Shown: positions 45,535 through 54,693, numbered from the stretch's first letter. The stretch: 64,000 nt of DNA from Rhodococcus sp. 14-1411-2a (GCF_002259485.1 NZ_NPGA01000019.1:186001-250000); one strand, 5' to 3'. Notes: generated from the letters alone by a model not told the origin. Translations and numbers: made by a program.

Positions 45535-46956
45535 CTACGAGGTTTCGCTCACCTGGGTCCACCAGGGATCGGGGCGATTGCGGTGCCACTGCAGCACGTT
45601 CTCGAGTTGAGCGGCAACGGAAACGAGCAGTGGCTCGGAGGATTCGTGGCCCATCAACTGCAGGCCGATGGGCAGGCCCGCGGCGGTGAATCCCGCGGGC
45701 ACGTTGACGCTCGGCCACCCCAGCACGTTCCACGGCCACGTGTAGGGGCAGTGCTCGGTGATGACCCGATCGGTGTCGGCGTTGGAGATGCCGTCGATGG
45801 CCTCGATCCGGGGCGGCGGGGTGGCGGTCGTCGGGGCGAGCACGATGTCGTACTCGTCGAAGAACCGGCCGACACGACGCCCGATGCGAGGTTCGGCGGC
45901 GCGTGCTGCGCGCAGCGGTGCCCCGGCCAGAGCCCGGCCGCTCTTGGCGTTGGCTCGGGTGCGTGGGTCGGCGAGAGACGGATCGGGGAGACGGTCGAGC
46001 CAGGTGGCCACACCCGCCAGCGAGCGGGGTAAGAAGTTGAGCCCCAACAACATTCCGTATGCCGGATCGTCGACGACCACTCGGTGCCCGAGTAGGCGCA
46101 GTACCGCGGCCATCTGATATGCGGCACCGGCGATCTCCGGGTCCAGCGGGGCAGGCGTCGGAATGAACGGCTTACGCAGGCTCAGCGCGATCCGCAGCGA
46201 ACCGGGGTTGCGTCCGACGGCATCGGAGACGGTCAGCGGCGTCGGACGATGCAGATCTCCGTCGTGACTGCCCGAGACCACGTCGAGGAGCAGTGCCGCG
46301 TCGGCCACGGTTCGCGCGAGCGGGCCGATGACGGTGATGCCGTTGAACGCCTCGGGCTCCGGCCACGACGATATGCGTCCGCGTTGCGGCTTGATCCCCA
46401 CGAGATTGGTCCACGAGGCTGGAATCCGCACCGAGCCGGCACCGTCGGAACCCAGAGCGGCAGAGACCAATTCGGCAGCCACCGCGGCAGAACTGCCACC
46501 CGAGGAGCCGCCCGGGGTGCGCGCACGGTCCCACGGATTACGGGTGTGCCCGAAGGTGCCGCCGGTGAACGGCCACTGGCCGAGTTCCGGGCTGTTGGTC
46601 TTTCCGACGATGACGGCTCCGGCTGCACGCAGTCTGCGTACCACCTCCGAATCCGCGGTAGCAGGTGGAAAGTCGCCCGCGCATCCGAAGGCGGTCGGTT
46701 CCCCGGTGACGTCCACGTCGTCCTTGACGGCAACGGGAACGCCGAGCAGGGGAGCGGTGGTGCCGGCGGCCCGCAGACGATCCGCTTCGGCCGCCTCGGC
46801 GAGGGCTGCATCGCGGCGCACGATGCGGAACGCGTTGAGCGTGGGTTGGCTCTTCTCGATGCGATCGAGTGATTCGGAAACCGCCTGTACCGACGTGATG
46901 CGACCCGACGCGAGAGCGGCAGCCTGAGCAACGAGAGTCGACCGATGGAAATCCAC
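45535..46956 (-). CDS. Amidase (amidase signature family)
   Basis: The 473-residue enzyme has the Ser-cisSer-Lys set: Lys in GVPVAVKDDVD near 78, TPGGSSGGSSAAVAA near 146-160 with the cis-Ser and nucleophilic Ser, and GSDGAGSVRIPA. It hydrolyses an amide of unknown identity; a role in the GatCAB complex is unlikely because gatC and gatB are not near. GTG 46956 has TACTGT six bases upstream, suggesting a leaderless transcript that diverges from recO. Confidence 0.9.
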   Translation of the reverse strand: MDFHRSTLVAQAAALASGRITSVQAVSESLDRIEKSQPTLNAFRIVRRDAALAEAAEADRLRAAGTTAPLLGVPVAVKDDVDVTGEPTAFGCAGDFPPATADSEVVRRLRAAGAVIVGKTNSPELGQWPFTGGTFGHTRNPWDRARTPGGSSGGSSAAVAAELVSAALGSDGAGSVRIPASWTNLVGIKPQRGRISSWPEPEAFNGITVIGPLARTVADAALLLDVVSGSHDGDLHRPTPLTVSDAVGRNPGSLRIALSLRKPFIPTPAPLDPEIAGAAYQMAAVLRLLGHRVVVDDPAYGMLLGLNFLPRSLAGVATWLDRLPDPSLADPRTRANAKSGRALAGAPLRAARAAEPRIGRRVGRFFDEYDIVLAPTTATPPPRIEAIDGISNADTDRVITEHCPYTWPWNVLGWPSVNVPAGFTAAGLPIGLQLMGHESSEPLLVSVAAQLENVLQWHRNRPDPWWTQVSETS

Positions 46957-46962
46957 GCCTGC

Positions 46963-46968
46963 ACAGTA
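46963..46968 (-). promoter_or_regulatory. Predicted -10 element of the amidase gene (TACTGT)
   Basis: On the minus strand TACTGT ends six bases before GTG 46956. The 72-base spacer to recO carries two back-to-back promoters of this kind. Confidence 0.4.
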
Positions 46969-47015
46969 TCGACTCCTCGTCAGCGCGGGAACGGTCACCG
47001 CCGCAGCCCGCGTGG

Positions 47016-47021
47016 GACACT
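47016..47021 (+). promoter_or_regulatory. Predicted -10 element of recO (GACACT)
   Basis: GACACT ends seven bases before GTG 47029. The 20-base context matches that of hemW at 18 positions. Confidence 0.4.
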
Positions 47022-47028
47022 GGATGAC

Positions 47029-47862
47029 GTGAGGCCATACCGTGACAACGCAGTCGTCCTGCGCCAGCACAAGCTGGGTGAGGCCGATCGCATCGTCACG
47101 TTGTTGACCAGGGAGAACGGAATCGTGCGGGCCGTTGCCAAGGGAGTTCGCCGCACCAAATCCAAGTTCGGTGCGCGGCTGGAACCGTTTGCGCACATCG
47201 ACGTTCTGCTCTATCCGGGACGCAACCTCGACATCGTCACCCAGGTGCACACGGTCGACGCGTTCGGCGGAGACATCGTGGCCGACTACGGTCGCTACAC
47301 CACCGGTTGCGCGGTCCTGGAAACTGCCGAACGGCTGGCGGGCGAGGAGCATGCACCCGCGCAGCGGCTGCATCAGTTGACCGTCGGTGCCCTGCGTGCT
47401 CTCGCGCAGCACGTCAGGCCTCCCGAGCTGGTGCTCGACGCGTACCTGCTGCGCGCGATGGGTTTCGCCGGATGGGCTCCCGCACTGACCGACTGCGCGC
47501 GGTGCGCAGCGGTGGGCCCACATCGAGCGTTCCATGTCGCGGCCGGTGGAGCCGTGTGTGTGCATTGCCGACCGCCGGGATCGGCGACGCCGTCGACCGG
47601 GGTTCTCGATCTGATGGTTGCGCTCGAGCGCGGGGAATGGGACTACACCGTCACCACCTCCGATGCCGTCCGCAAGCAGGCCAGTGGACTGGTGGCGGCT
47701 CATCTGCAATGGCATCTGGAACGACAGTTGCGCACGCTTCCGCTCATCGAACGTTCGCACCCGCATCAGGTACCGCTGGCGCAACCTGACTCCGTGTTCG
47801 CCGACACCGTCGGGCAGGATGGGGACCGTGATTCGACGACGAGAGCAGGGGCCTCGGCCTGA
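47029..47862 (+). CDS. recO: DNA repair protein RecO
   Basis: RecO helps load RecA on SSB-coated DNA in the RecFOR pathway. The 277 residues begin with an OB fold ([21 protein letters not shown]) and contain a four-Cys zinc site (CARCAAVG...CVHC near 155-180). GTG 47029 is chosen over upstream codons because a -10-like GACACT lies seven bases before it. The end overlaps uppS by 35 bases in another frame. Confidence 0.94.
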   Translation: MRPYRDNAVVLRQHKLGEADRIVTLLTRENGIVRAVAKGVRRTKSKFGARLEPFAHIDVLLYPGRNLDIVTQVHTVDAFGGDIVADYGRYTTGCAVLETAERLAGEEHAPAQRLHQLTVGALRALAQHVRPPELVLDAYLLRAMGFAGWAPALTDCARCAAVGPHRAFHVAAGGAVCVHCRPPGSATPSTGVLDLMVALERGEWDYTVTTSDAVRKQASGLVAAHLQWHLERQLRTLPLIERSHPHQVPLAQPDSVFADTVGQDGDRDSTTRAGASA

Positions 47863-48637
47863 CGAACAGTCGACGGTGCGCCCTCCCGATCCGCATCCGT
47901 CGGGCGCTCGTCCGCCCATCCTGCAGCCGGAACTGATTCCTCGCCACGTCGCACTGGTGATGGACGGCAACGGTCGGTGGGCACAGGATCGCGGTCTGCC
48001 GCGCACCGCAGGACACGAGCAGGGTGAAGCGGTGCTCATGGACACCGTCTGCGGGTGCATCGAGATCGGGGTGCAGTGGCTGTCCGCGTACGCCTTCTCG
48101 ACGGAGAACTGGAAGCGCAGTCCCGACGAGGTCAAGTTCCTGATGGGCTTCAATCGTGACGTCATTCGTCGGCGGCGCGACGAGATGAACGAGATGGGCG
48201 TCCGGGTTCGCTGGGCCGGCCGTCGACCGAGGTTGTGGGGCAGTGTCATCAAGGAACTCGAAGTCGCCGAGGAGTTGACCAAGCACAACACCGTGATGAC
48301 ATTGACGATGTGCGTCAACTACGGTGGTCGGGCCGAGATTGCCGATGCCACAAGGGAAATTGCTCGACAGGTGGCTGCGGGCAAGCTGAACCCCGAGAAG
48401 ATCACCGAGGCCACCGTCGCCAAGTACCTCGACGAATCGGATATGCCCGACGTGGATCTGTTCCTGCGTCCGTCGGGGGAGCAGCGGACGTCGAACTTTC
48501 TGCTCTGGCAGTCCGCGTACGCGGAGTTCGTCTTCCAGAAGAAGCTCTTCCCGGATTTCGACCGTCGGGATCTGTGGGAGGCGTGTATCGAATACGCCTC
48601 GCGGGACCGACGATTCGGTGGAGTCAAGTATGAGTGA
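47828..48637 (+). CDS. uppS: Isoprenyl (decaprenyl) diphosphate synthase, cis-type
   Basis: A 269-residue cis-prenyltransferase that makes the lipid carrier for cell-wall synthesis. [20 protein letters not shown] with the catalytic Asp and [20 protein letters not shown], and the C-terminal [20 protein letters not shown] are diagnostic. The recO-linked actinobacterial enzyme (Rv2361c) makes decaprenyl diphosphate, so that product is favoured over undecaprenyl. GTG 47828 overlaps recO; about 35 residues precede the fold. The stop overlaps the next ATG. Confidence 0.94.
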   Translation: MIRRREQGPRPDEQSTVRPPDPHPSGARPPILQPELIPRHVALVMDGNGRWAQDRGLPRTAGHEQGEAVLMDTVCGCIEIGVQWLSAYAFSTENWKRSPDEVKFLMGFNRDVIRRRRDEMNEMGVRVRWAGRRPRLWGSVIKELEVAEELTKHNTVMTLTMCVNYGGRAEIADATREIARQVAAGKLNPEKITEATVAKYLDESDMPDVDLFLRPSGEQRTSNFLLWQSAYAEFVFQKKLFPDFDRRDLWEACIEYASRDRRFGGVKYE

Positions 48638-49049
48638 CACCGCGAACGGGACGCCGGACGAGGGGCTTTCGTTGCAGGCCCGTGCCCAGTTGGCGCTCTC
48701 GCAGTTCGCGACGGTCACACTCGGTGACGAGGGTTCTCTCGGGTTCGACTATGCGGGTGCTCTGTGTTCGCTGCGTGCCGTGCGACTCTCGCCCGAGCTC
48801 GAGGTTCTCTCGCTCACTGCAGTCCTGGCGTGGGACCGGCCGTTGAAGCCGGCTCTGCACAAGAAAGTCGCCGACCGAAATGCGGATTCGCAGTTCGGCG
48901 CGATCTCGGTCAACACCCACGACAAGCTCGCGGATGTGCTGTTGCGCTACACCTTTCCTGCGAACGGTCTGGACGACGAGGCCATGCTGACGATGCTCAT
49001 CCTGGTGCTCGCCGGAGTCGAGAAGGCGCGTGAGGGCCTACTGCCCTGA
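48630..49049 (+). CDS. Conserved hypothetical protein after uppS
   Basis: The 139-residue protein corresponds in position to mycobacterial Rv2360c. It has a helix, then strands ([36 protein letters not shown]), then a C-terminal helical part ([22 protein letters not shown]). The pattern recalls the YbjN/Tir-chaperone fold, but this is a weak resemblance. No enzyme motif is visible. The ATG overlaps the uppS end by eight bases, so it is probably co-translated. Confidence 0.7.
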   Translation: MSDTANGTPDEGLSLQARAQLALSQFATVTLGDEGSLGFDYAGALCSLRAVRLSPELEVLSLTAVLAWDRPLKPALHKKVADRNADSQFGAISVNTHDKLADVLLRYTFPANGLDDEAMLTMLILVLAGVEKAREGLLP

Positions 49050-49058
49050 TCGGTCAGC

Positions 49059-49077
49059 TAAGGTTTGCCTGTACTTA
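49059..49077 (+). promoter_or_regulatory. IdeR/DtxR-like iron box
   Basis: This 19-base sequence agrees at 13-14 positions with the IdeR/DtxR consensus TTAGGTTAGCCTAACCTAA; the left half TAAGGTTTGCCT is the stronger. It sits 23 bases before the siderophore-binding protein start and predicts repression by iron. Confidence 0.6.
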
Positions 49078-49099
49078 CTTCCCAGTAGAGGCGGATGCG

Positions 49100-50092
49100 A
49101 TGACTGTGCGGTGGACCCGAATGCTCACGGCGGTGGTGGCGGTGATCGCCCTCGGTGTGGCCGGGACAGCTTGTTCGACTGCCGACAACGGCGACACGGC
49201 GACGCAATCGGCGGACGGTGTATTTCCGGTCGTCATCGATCACATCTACGGCAGCACGACCATCGCCGAGAAGCCCACGCGCATCGTCACACTCGGGGTG
49301 TCCGACGCCGATGCCGTCATCGCGCTCGGCACAGTTCCCGTCGGCAACGCCGGGTACACGTTCTACGAGACCGGACTGGGTCCGTGGACCGACGAGTTGG
49401 TCGGTGATGCACCATTGACGTTGCTGGGCTCCGAGTCCGAGCCGAACTTCGAGCTGATCGCCTCGCTGGCACCGGATCTGATCACCGGGCTCAACGCGGG
49501 CTTCGACGAGGCCACGTACGCCAGGCTCAGTGATATCGCCCCGACGGTCGCTCGACCGGCCGGATCGGCTGCCTATGCCGTGGACCGCGAGGTGGCGACC
49601 GACACGATCGCTCGCGCGATGGGCGAATCAGAACGCGGCGAGGAGTTGAACGCGCAGACCACCGCTTCGCTCGAACAGGTGCGAGCCGCACATCCGGAGT
49701 TCTCGGGTAAGACTGCAGCCGTGGTGCTTCCGTACGACGGCCAATTCGGTGCATATCTGCCCGGTGATGCCCGCGGCACGTTCGTCACGTCGCTGGGCTT
49801 CGAGATTCCGGAACCGATTCTGGCCCAGGACGACGGCACCAACTTCTTCGTTCCGGTCTCGGCAGAGAACATCTCGCAGCTCGACGCCGACGTGGTTCTC
49901 TACCTCGGCACCAGCGAGGACATCGACGTCGTGGCCGAGAACCCGATCTTCGGAACGCTGACAGCCGCCCGAAACGATGCGATCGTTCCGTTGTCCATCG
50001 ATCAGCGTGGAGCGATCACGTACAACTCGGTGCTGTCGATTCCGTTCGCCATCGACGCGGTGGTGCCTCGCGTGGCCGACGCCGTCGCCTGA
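49100..50092 (+). CDS. Iron-siderophore ABC transporter substrate-binding lipoprotein
   Basis: A 330-residue FecB/FepB-type protein. A signal peptide ends in a lipoprotein-like site at GVAGTAC (Cys about 23), and TRIVTLGVSDADAVIALG, GSESEPNFELIASLAPDLI and the long linker helix fit class III binding proteins. It would capture a ferric siderophore outside the membrane; the permease and ATPase are not in the window. An IdeR-like box precedes it. GAGGCGG lies before the ATG. It converges on zur with six bases between stops. Confidence 0.87.
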   Translation: MTVRWTRMLTAVVAVIALGVAGTACSTADNGDTATQSADGVFPVVIDHIYGSTTIAEKPTRIVTLGVSDADAVIALGTVPVGNAGYTFYETGLGPWTDELVGDAPLTLLGSESEPNFELIASLAPDLITGLNAGFDEATYARLSDIAPTVARPAGSAAYAVDREVATDTIARAMGESERGEELNAQTTASLEQVRAAHPEFSGKTAAVVLPYDGQFGAYLPGDARGTFVTSLGFEIPEPILAQDDGTNFFVPVSAENISQLDADVVLYLGTSEDIDVVAENPIFGTLTAARNDAIVPLSIDQRGAITYNSVLSIPFAIDAVVPRVADAVA

Positions 50093-50098
50093 GCGGAT

Positions 50099-50539
50099 TC
50101 AGCGAGCGGCAGCGCTGCACTGACTGCAGGTGCCGAATATCTCGATCGTGTGGCTGACGTCGCTGAAACCGTTGGATTCGGCGACGCTCTGCGACCACTT
50201 CTCGACAGTGGGACCTTCCACCTCAACGGTGAAACCGCACGAGCGGCACACCAGGTGATGATGATGTCCCGAGGAGCAGCGCCGGTAGACGGACTCCCCG
50301 TTGTCGGTGCGCAGTACGTCGACCGTCCCGGCGTCCGCCAGGGTCTGAAGTGTGCGATACACCGTGGTGAGGCCGATACCCTCACCGCGCTTGCGTAATT
50401 CGTCGTGCAGATCCTGTGCTGACTTGAACTCTTCGATGGTGTCGAGCAGGTCCGAGATCGCGCTGCGCTGCTTGGTGGCTCGCACCCCGACGACGACGGG
50501 TCGTCTGGGGGTGGCGGTGTCGGTGGACTTGTCGGTCAC
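50099..50539 (-). CDS. zur: Zinc uptake regulator, Fur family
   Basis: The 146-residue repressor has a winged helix (IGLTTVYRTLQTLADAGTVDVL) and a dimerisation domain with YRRCSSGHHHHLVCRSCGFTVEVEG and FGTCSQCSAAAR. The two CxxC pairs hold structural zinc and the His cluster the sensing site. Pairing with smtB, as in mycobacteria (Rv2358-Rv2359), identifies Zur rather than iron Fur. Its GTG overlaps the smtB stop (GTGA). Confidence 0.92.
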   Translation of the reverse strand: MTDKSTDTATPRRPVVVGVRATKQRSAISDLLDTIEEFKSAQDLHDELRKRGEGIGLTTVYRTLQTLADAGTVDVLRTDNGESVYRRCSSGHHHHLVCRSCGFTVEVEGPTVEKWSQSVAESNGFSDVSHTIEIFGTCSQCSAAAR

Positions 50540-50997
50540 AGGTTCCGGCCTTCCTCGGCGTGGGCCACGGCGTCGACGACGATGTGGGAGAGGTGATCGT
50601 CGACCAACCGGTACAGGACCTCGCGTCCGTTGCGTTCTCCGCGCACCACACCCGCTGCCTTGAGTACCCGAAGGTGTTGGCTGATCAACGGTTGCGTGAC
50701 ACCGAGGGCGACGACGAGTTCGTGGACGCACCGCTCGGACTCGCGCAGCTGCAGCACGATGGCGATGCGTACCGGGGCCGCCAGTGCCCGCAGGATGTCG
50801 CCTGCCGCAGCCAGAGTTTCCTTCGGCGGAATATGAGCCGGGGGAGCGTCGGCGAACGGATCGCCGGAGTGCAATGGATGCTCGGGGTCTTGCCGGTGGG
50901 GCGAACTTGCTTCCACTGTCGAGTCCGTGGACACGGTTGCGGCTCCTTCGGCCGCCGGTTCGTTGCCGGCGGACTCTCCCTGCACGATCGACGTCAT
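50536..50997 (-). CDS. smtB: ArsR/SmtB-family zinc-responsive repressor
   Basis: A 153-residue winged-helix repressor. After about 50 flexible residues the fold runs from AAAGDILRALAAPVRIAIVLQL through CVHELVVALGVTQPLISQHLRVL to the wing GERNGREVLYRLVDDHL. Asp and His residues in the C-terminal helix (DHLSHIVVDAVAH) match the alpha-5 zinc site of SmtB. In mycobacteria SmtB senses excess zinc and controls its own smtB-zur operon. TAACCT ends six bases before the ATG, so the mRNA may be leaderless. Confidence 0.9.
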   Translation of the reverse strand: MTSIVQGESAGNEPAAEGAATVSTDSTVEASSPHRQDPEHPLHSGDPFADAPPAHIPPKETLAAAGDILRALAAPVRIAIVLQLRESERCVHELVVALGVTQPLISQHLRVLKAAGVVRGERNGREVLYRLVDDHLSHIVVDAVAHAEEGRNL

Positions 50998-51003
50998 GGC
51001 ACC

Positions 51004-51009
51004 AGGTTA
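51004..51009 (-). promoter_or_regulatory. Predicted -10 element of smtB-zur (TAACCT)
   Basis: On the minus strand TAACCT ends six bases before the smtB ATG. The Zur-like box upstream would overlap its -35 region. Confidence 0.45.
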
Positions 51010-51025
51010 GTGCAGTAGTTGTTAT

Positions 51026-51040
51026 TGCAAATCGTATTCA
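51026..51040. promoter_or_regulatory. Zur-like box
   Basis: TGCAAATCGTATTCA agrees at 11 of 15 positions with the actinobacterial Zur palindrome TGAAAATGATTTTCA. It lies where the -35 element of smtB would be, consistent with autoregulation by zinc. Confidence 0.4.
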
Positions 51041-51043
51041 TTG

Positions 51044-51067
51044 TGATATGCACAAGTGCGCATGTCA
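51044..51067. promoter_or_regulatory. Imperfect dyad, candidate SmtB operator
   Basis: TGATATGC and GCATGTCA form inverted eight-base arms with one mismatch, separated by eight bases. The spacing and AT-rich ends resemble ArsR/SmtB operators. It lies between smtB and the glyS promoter. Confidence 0.35.
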
Positions 51068-51111
51068 ACTTCCGCACCTGACCGCTGTTCGGATTCGACC
51101 GCCGAGCCAGA

Positions 51112-51117
51112 TAGTCT
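51112..51117 (+). promoter_or_regulatory. Predicted -10 element of glyS (TAGTCT)
   Basis: TAGTCT with a TTCGGA hexamer 18 bases upstream forms a plausible promoter, giving a leader of about 58 bases before glyS. Confidence 0.4.
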
Positions 51118-51181
51118 GATCAGGGCGAAAACGCCCACGTCACCTCTTACACGATGTAACCGAAGATGGAGAGCTCCGCCA

Positions 51182-52567
51182 GTGGCACCCAAGTCCAAAG
51201 TCGAAACCGTCGCCAACCTCGCCAAGCGCAGAGGCCTCGTCTACCCGTGCGGCGAGATCTACGGCGGTACCAGGTCGGCCTGGGATTACGGTCCGTTGGG
51301 CGTCGAGCTCAAGGAGAACATCAAGAAGCAGTGGTGGCGCAACATGATCACCAGCCGTGACGACACCGTCGGGCTGGACTCCTCGGTGATTTTGCCGCGC
51401 GAGGTGTGGGAGGCGTCGGGCCACGTCGAGACGTTCTCCGACCCGCTGGTGGAGTCGCTGCACACGCACAAGCGGTATCGCGCCGACCACCTCATCGAGG
51501 CCTACGAGGAAAAGCACGGCCACCCGCCGGAGAACGGCCTCGCCGACATTCGCGATCCCGAAACCGGTGAGCCCGGCTCCTGGACCGAACCGCGTGCATT
51601 CTCGGGCCTGCTCAAGACCTTCCTCGGCCCGGTCGACAACGAAGAGGGCCTGCACTACCTGCGTCCCGAGACCGCGCAGGGCATCTTCGTCAACTTCGCC
51701 AACGTGCTGACGACCTCACGCAAGAAGCCGCCGTTCGGCATCGGCCAGATCGGCAAGAGCTTCCGTAACGAGATCACGCCCGGCAACTTCATCTTCCGCA
51801 CCCGTGAGTTCGAGCAGATGGAGATGGAGTTCTTCGTCAAGCCGGGCGAGGACGACGAATGGCATCAGTACTGGATCGACTACCGCATGAAGTGGTACAC
51901 CGACCTCGGTATCGATCCGGAGAACCTGCGGCTCTACGAGCACGCCAAGGAGAAGCTGTCGCACTACTCCAAGCGCACCGTGGACATCGAGTACAAGTTC
52001 GGCTTCCAGGGCAGCGCGTGGGGTGAGCTCGAGGGCGTCGCGAACCGCACGGATTACGACCTCTCGGTGCACTCGAAGGCGTCGGGCCAGGATCTGAGCT
52101 ACTACGAGCAGGCCACCGACACCCGCTACACCCCGTACGTCATCGAGCCTGCGGCCGGTCTGACGCGTTCGCTGATGGCGTTCCTCGTCGACGCGTACAC
52201 CGAGGACGAGGCACCCAACGCCAAGGGCGGCGTCGACAAGCGCGTCGTGCTCAAGCTCGACCGTCGGCTGGCCCCGGTGAAGGTCGCGGTGCTCCCGCTC
52301 TCGCGTAACGCTGATCTGACGCCCAAGGCGAAAGATCTTGCGCAGCAACTGCGTCAGTACTGGAACGTCGAATTCGACGACGCCGGAGCAATTGGTCGCC
52401 GCTACCGTCGTCAGGACGAGATCGGCACCCCGTTCTGCATCACCGTCGACTTCGAGACTCTCGACGATCACGCCGTCACCATCCGCGAGCGCGACACCAT
52501 GGCGCAGGAGCGTGTGGCACTCGATCAGGTCGAGGGCTACATCGCGTCTCGTCTGATCGGCGCGTAG
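51182..52567 (+). CDS. glyS: Glycyl-tRNA synthetase (dimeric type)
   Basis: The 461-residue class II enzyme charges tRNA-Gly. [25 protein letters not shown] at the N terminus (read in parts), [25 protein letters not shown] (motif 2 region), and the C-terminal anticodon-binding domain with VAVLPLSRN are diagnostic of the alpha2 type. GTG 51182 gives the usual length. No T-box-like leader is evident. A strong hairpin follows the stop. Confidence 0.97.
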   Translation: MAPKSKVETVANLAKRRGLVYPCGEIYGGTRSAWDYGPLGVELKENIKKQWWRNMITSRDDTVGLDSSVILPREVWEASGHVETFSDPLVESLHTHKRYRADHLIEAYEEKHGHPPENGLADIRDPETGEPGSWTEPRAFSGLLKTFLGPVDNEEGLHYLRPETAQGIFVNFANVLTTSRKKPPFGIGQIGKSFRNEITPGNFIFRTREFEQMEMEFFVKPGEDDEWHQYWIDYRMKWYTDLGIDPENLRLYEHAKEKLSHYSKRTVDIEYKFGFQGSAWGELEGVANRTDYDLSVHSKASGQDLSYYEQATDTRYTPYVIEPAAGLTRSLMAFLVDAYTEDEAPNAKGGVDKRVVLKLDRRLAPVKVAVLPLSRNADLTPKAKDLAQQLRQYWNVEFDDAGAIGRRYRRQDEIGTPFCITVDFETLDDHAVTIRERDTMAQERVALDQVEGYIASRLIGA

Positions 52568-52580
52568 GAACCTCACATAC

Positions 52581-52621
52581 ACGACAGGGCCCGATCTCGC
52601 GATGAGATCGGGCCCTGTCGT
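52581..52621. terminator. Strong hairpin between glyS and the TPM-domain gene
   Basis: A perfect 18-base stem (52581-52598 with 52604-52621, loop GCGAT) lies between convergent genes. No long T run follows, but its strength suggests it ends transcription from both sides. Confidence 0.8.
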
Positions 52622-52636
52622 ATGTCTGTCGAGAAA

Positions 52637-54625
52637 CTAGAAGCGGCCGCCGCCACCGCCGAATCCGCCACCGAAGCCGCCGCCACCCCCGCCGCGCAGC
52701 ACACTGTTGATCAGGATGCCGCCGAGGACCGCACCGGCGATGTTGCCGCCGCTACTGCCACCGCGTGGACCGTGGCGATTCTCCCAGTTCTGCACGTCGG
52801 ACTGGGCGATCTGCGATGCGCGCGAGGCCAATTGGCTCGCAGCGTGCGCGTGCTTGAGGGCCTCGTCCGGGTTCTCGGGTTCGAGCTGACGCGCCGCACC
52901 GAGGTGCCGTTCGGCCTCGGACAGGCGCGTTCTGGCGTCTGCATCCACTCCGCCGCGGCGCGTCGAGATGTAGTCCGCAGCGGCGGTGATCTGCGCCTGA
53001 GCGGCCGCGATATCGCGATCCAGGCGGGCCCGAAGTTGGTCCTCGGCCGCCTTGTCCGCCGACGCCTCGTCGACGATCTTCTCGAGTTCGGCATCGGCTT
53101 CGGCGAGGGCGGTGTAGCTGCCGAGAGGGTCCGAGGACTGCGCCGTCTCCGCGTTCTTCAATGCCGTCTGGGCGGCTGTCATGGCTGCCTGCAGTTCGGC
53201 CCCGCCGTGTTCGGCCAATCCACGAGCCTGCTCGATGTCGCGTCGCACGTCCGCGATGGCGTCGGGCAGGGTTGCGATGGCATGCCTGATGTCGTCACGG
53301 GCATGGTCGACGCCATCGAGCAGGGTCTTGGCCTGGTCGACGGCTCGCTCGGCCGTGCGAATCGCGGTGACCGCCGGCCCCTGCTTGCCGGGCGGAAGTG
53401 CCGCCGCCGAGCGTCCGGCCTCGATGTTCTCCTCGGCCAGCGCCATGCGCTCCTTGGCCATCGTGACGTTGTCGGTAATCGAGTTCAGCGCCGATTCGGA
53501 GAAGTCCGAATGCAGCTGAGCAAGAACCGATTCGGACTGCGGAATTCTCACCGTCAAGCCGACGACAGCCTGGGTGAGCTCGTCGAGGTGGGCGTCGGCG
53601 TTCATCACGAGATCGCGGAACCCGTCGAATTCCTCCACCCGCGAATCGAGTTCGCGATCGGCCTGGCCACACGAGGAGATGATCTCGACGAGCATCGCCC
53701 GTCGCTGATCCGGAGTTTCCGGAATGGCGTCGTCGAGGCGTTGACGAATCTCGAACGCCGAGGCCAGGGCTTTCTTGGCGTTGTCGTAGGCGGTGATGAA
53801 CGGCGCGGCCGCGGAATCTCCGAATTCTCCACGGGCGAGGTTCAGTTCCTCTTCGCTGGCGCGCACCGCGTTGTCGGTCTCGATCAGAATTTCCTTGGCC
53901 CGCGTGTCGAGGACGTCGATGGGGAAGGCGGCCAGTGCGGCCGGGTCGCTCGGGTCGATCTTCGCCACGGCCTCGACCTCGGCGGCGACTCGGGCCTTCT
54001 TGCGGCGCGACGAGTAGACGACGGCTCCGCCGCCTGCCACGGCCAGTGCGCCGACTCCGATCAGCAGGGGTGCCGACGAGCCACCGCTGCCGCTCGAGGC
54101 GTACGCGTCGCCGAGTGCGCCGGCTGCCGCAATGGCTGCACCGGACCAATCTTCCTCGCGCAGTGCAGGTTCGACATCGTCGACACGGATCGAATCTTGT
54201 TCGGAGGTGGTGATCTGAGACAGGCCGGTGTTCACCGCGAGGTAGTACGAACGGTCCACGGTGGCCACGGCGAGCAGAACGTCGCGCTGGCCGAGGTCAC
54301 TTCTCTGGTACGTCTGCTCGGCCCAGTTCGCCGCCGACATGTTGTCGAAGTCCGCGACATAGGTGACCCACAACCGAACCTGGCTGCTGCCGTAGAGATC
54401 GTCGATCGAGGTCTGCACCTCGGCGAGTGCATCCGGGTCGAGGGCCTGGACGTTGTCGGTGATCTGTGTGGCCAGTCGCGACGGAGCCTCGGCGGATGCA
54501 ACTCCCGGCGCGAGCAGGACTGCGGCGAAGAGGGTCAGAGCACCCACGGCGGCGAGACGACGAAATCGATGGATTGCTTCTCGAACGACTGGGGCGCTGG
54601 TGTGCCGCCGGTGCTGGACTGCCAT
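52637..54625 (-). CDS. TPM-domain membrane protein with coiled coil and Gly-rich tail
   Basis: The 662-residue protein matches the layout of mycobacterial Rv2345. A signal peptide (RLAAVGALTLFAAVLLAPGVASA) is followed by a TPM domain of about 120 residues outside the membrane and a membrane helix (APLLIGVGALAVAGGGAVVY) near 195. A cytoplasmic region of some 390 residues rich in Ala/Glu heptads follows, and the end [18 protein letters not shown] is almost only Gly and Phe. TPM domains occur in photosystem repair and envelope-associated proteins; the role here is unknown. ATG 54625 directly precedes a basic N terminus. Confidence 0.82.
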   Translation of the reverse strand: MAVQHRRHTSAPVVREAIHRFRRLAAVGALTLFAAVLLAPGVASAEAPSRLATQITDNVQALDPDALAEVQTSIDDLYGSSQVRLWVTYVADFDNMSAANWAEQTYQRSDLGQRDVLLAVATVDRSYYLAVNTGLSQITTSEQDSIRVDDVEPALREEDWSGAAIAAAGALGDAYASSGSGGSSAPLLIGVGALAVAGGGAVVYSSRRKKARVAAEVEAVAKIDPSDPAALAAFPIDVLDTRAKEILIETDNAVRASEEELNLARGEFGDSAAAPFITAYDNAKKALASAFEIRQRLDDAIPETPDQRRAMLVEIISSCGQADRELDSRVEEFDGFRDLVMNADAHLDELTQAVVGLTVRIPQSESVLAQLHSDFSESALNSITDNVTMAKERMALAEENIEAGRSAAALPPGKQGPAVTAIRTAERAVDQAKTLLDGVDHARDDIRHAIATLPDAIADVRRDIEQARGLAEHGGAELQAAMTAAQTALKNAETAQSSDPLGSYTALAEADAELEKIVDEASADKAAEDQLRARLDRDIAAAQAQITAAADYISTRRGGVDADARTRLSEAERHLGAARQLEPENPDEALKHAHAASQLASRASQIAQSDVQNWENRHGPRGGSSGGNIAGAVLGGILINSVLRGGGGGGFGGGFGGGGGRF

Positions 54626-54681
54626 GGCCTGAAATCTACCGGCTATGCGCCCGTGAGATCGAGCAGGTCGATCCGGATGCA

Positions 54682-54693
54682 TGACAGTTGTCA
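54682..54693. promoter_or_regulatory. Palindrome TGACAGTTGTCA, candidate operator
   Basis: A perfect 5-2-5 inverted repeat lies 61 bases before the ABC transporter operon in the spacer to the divergent TPM gene. A transcription factor site is likely; the protein is not identified. Confidence 0.35.

Noticed and set aside
46957..48318. Long upstream extension of the amidase frame
   Set aside because: The extension runs antisense through recO and uppS and shows no family match. GTG 46956 with a nearby -10 element gives the normal amidase length.
51068..51181. T-box riboswitch upstream of glyS
   Set aside because: The leader is only about 58 bases after the predicted start and lacks a T-box sequence.
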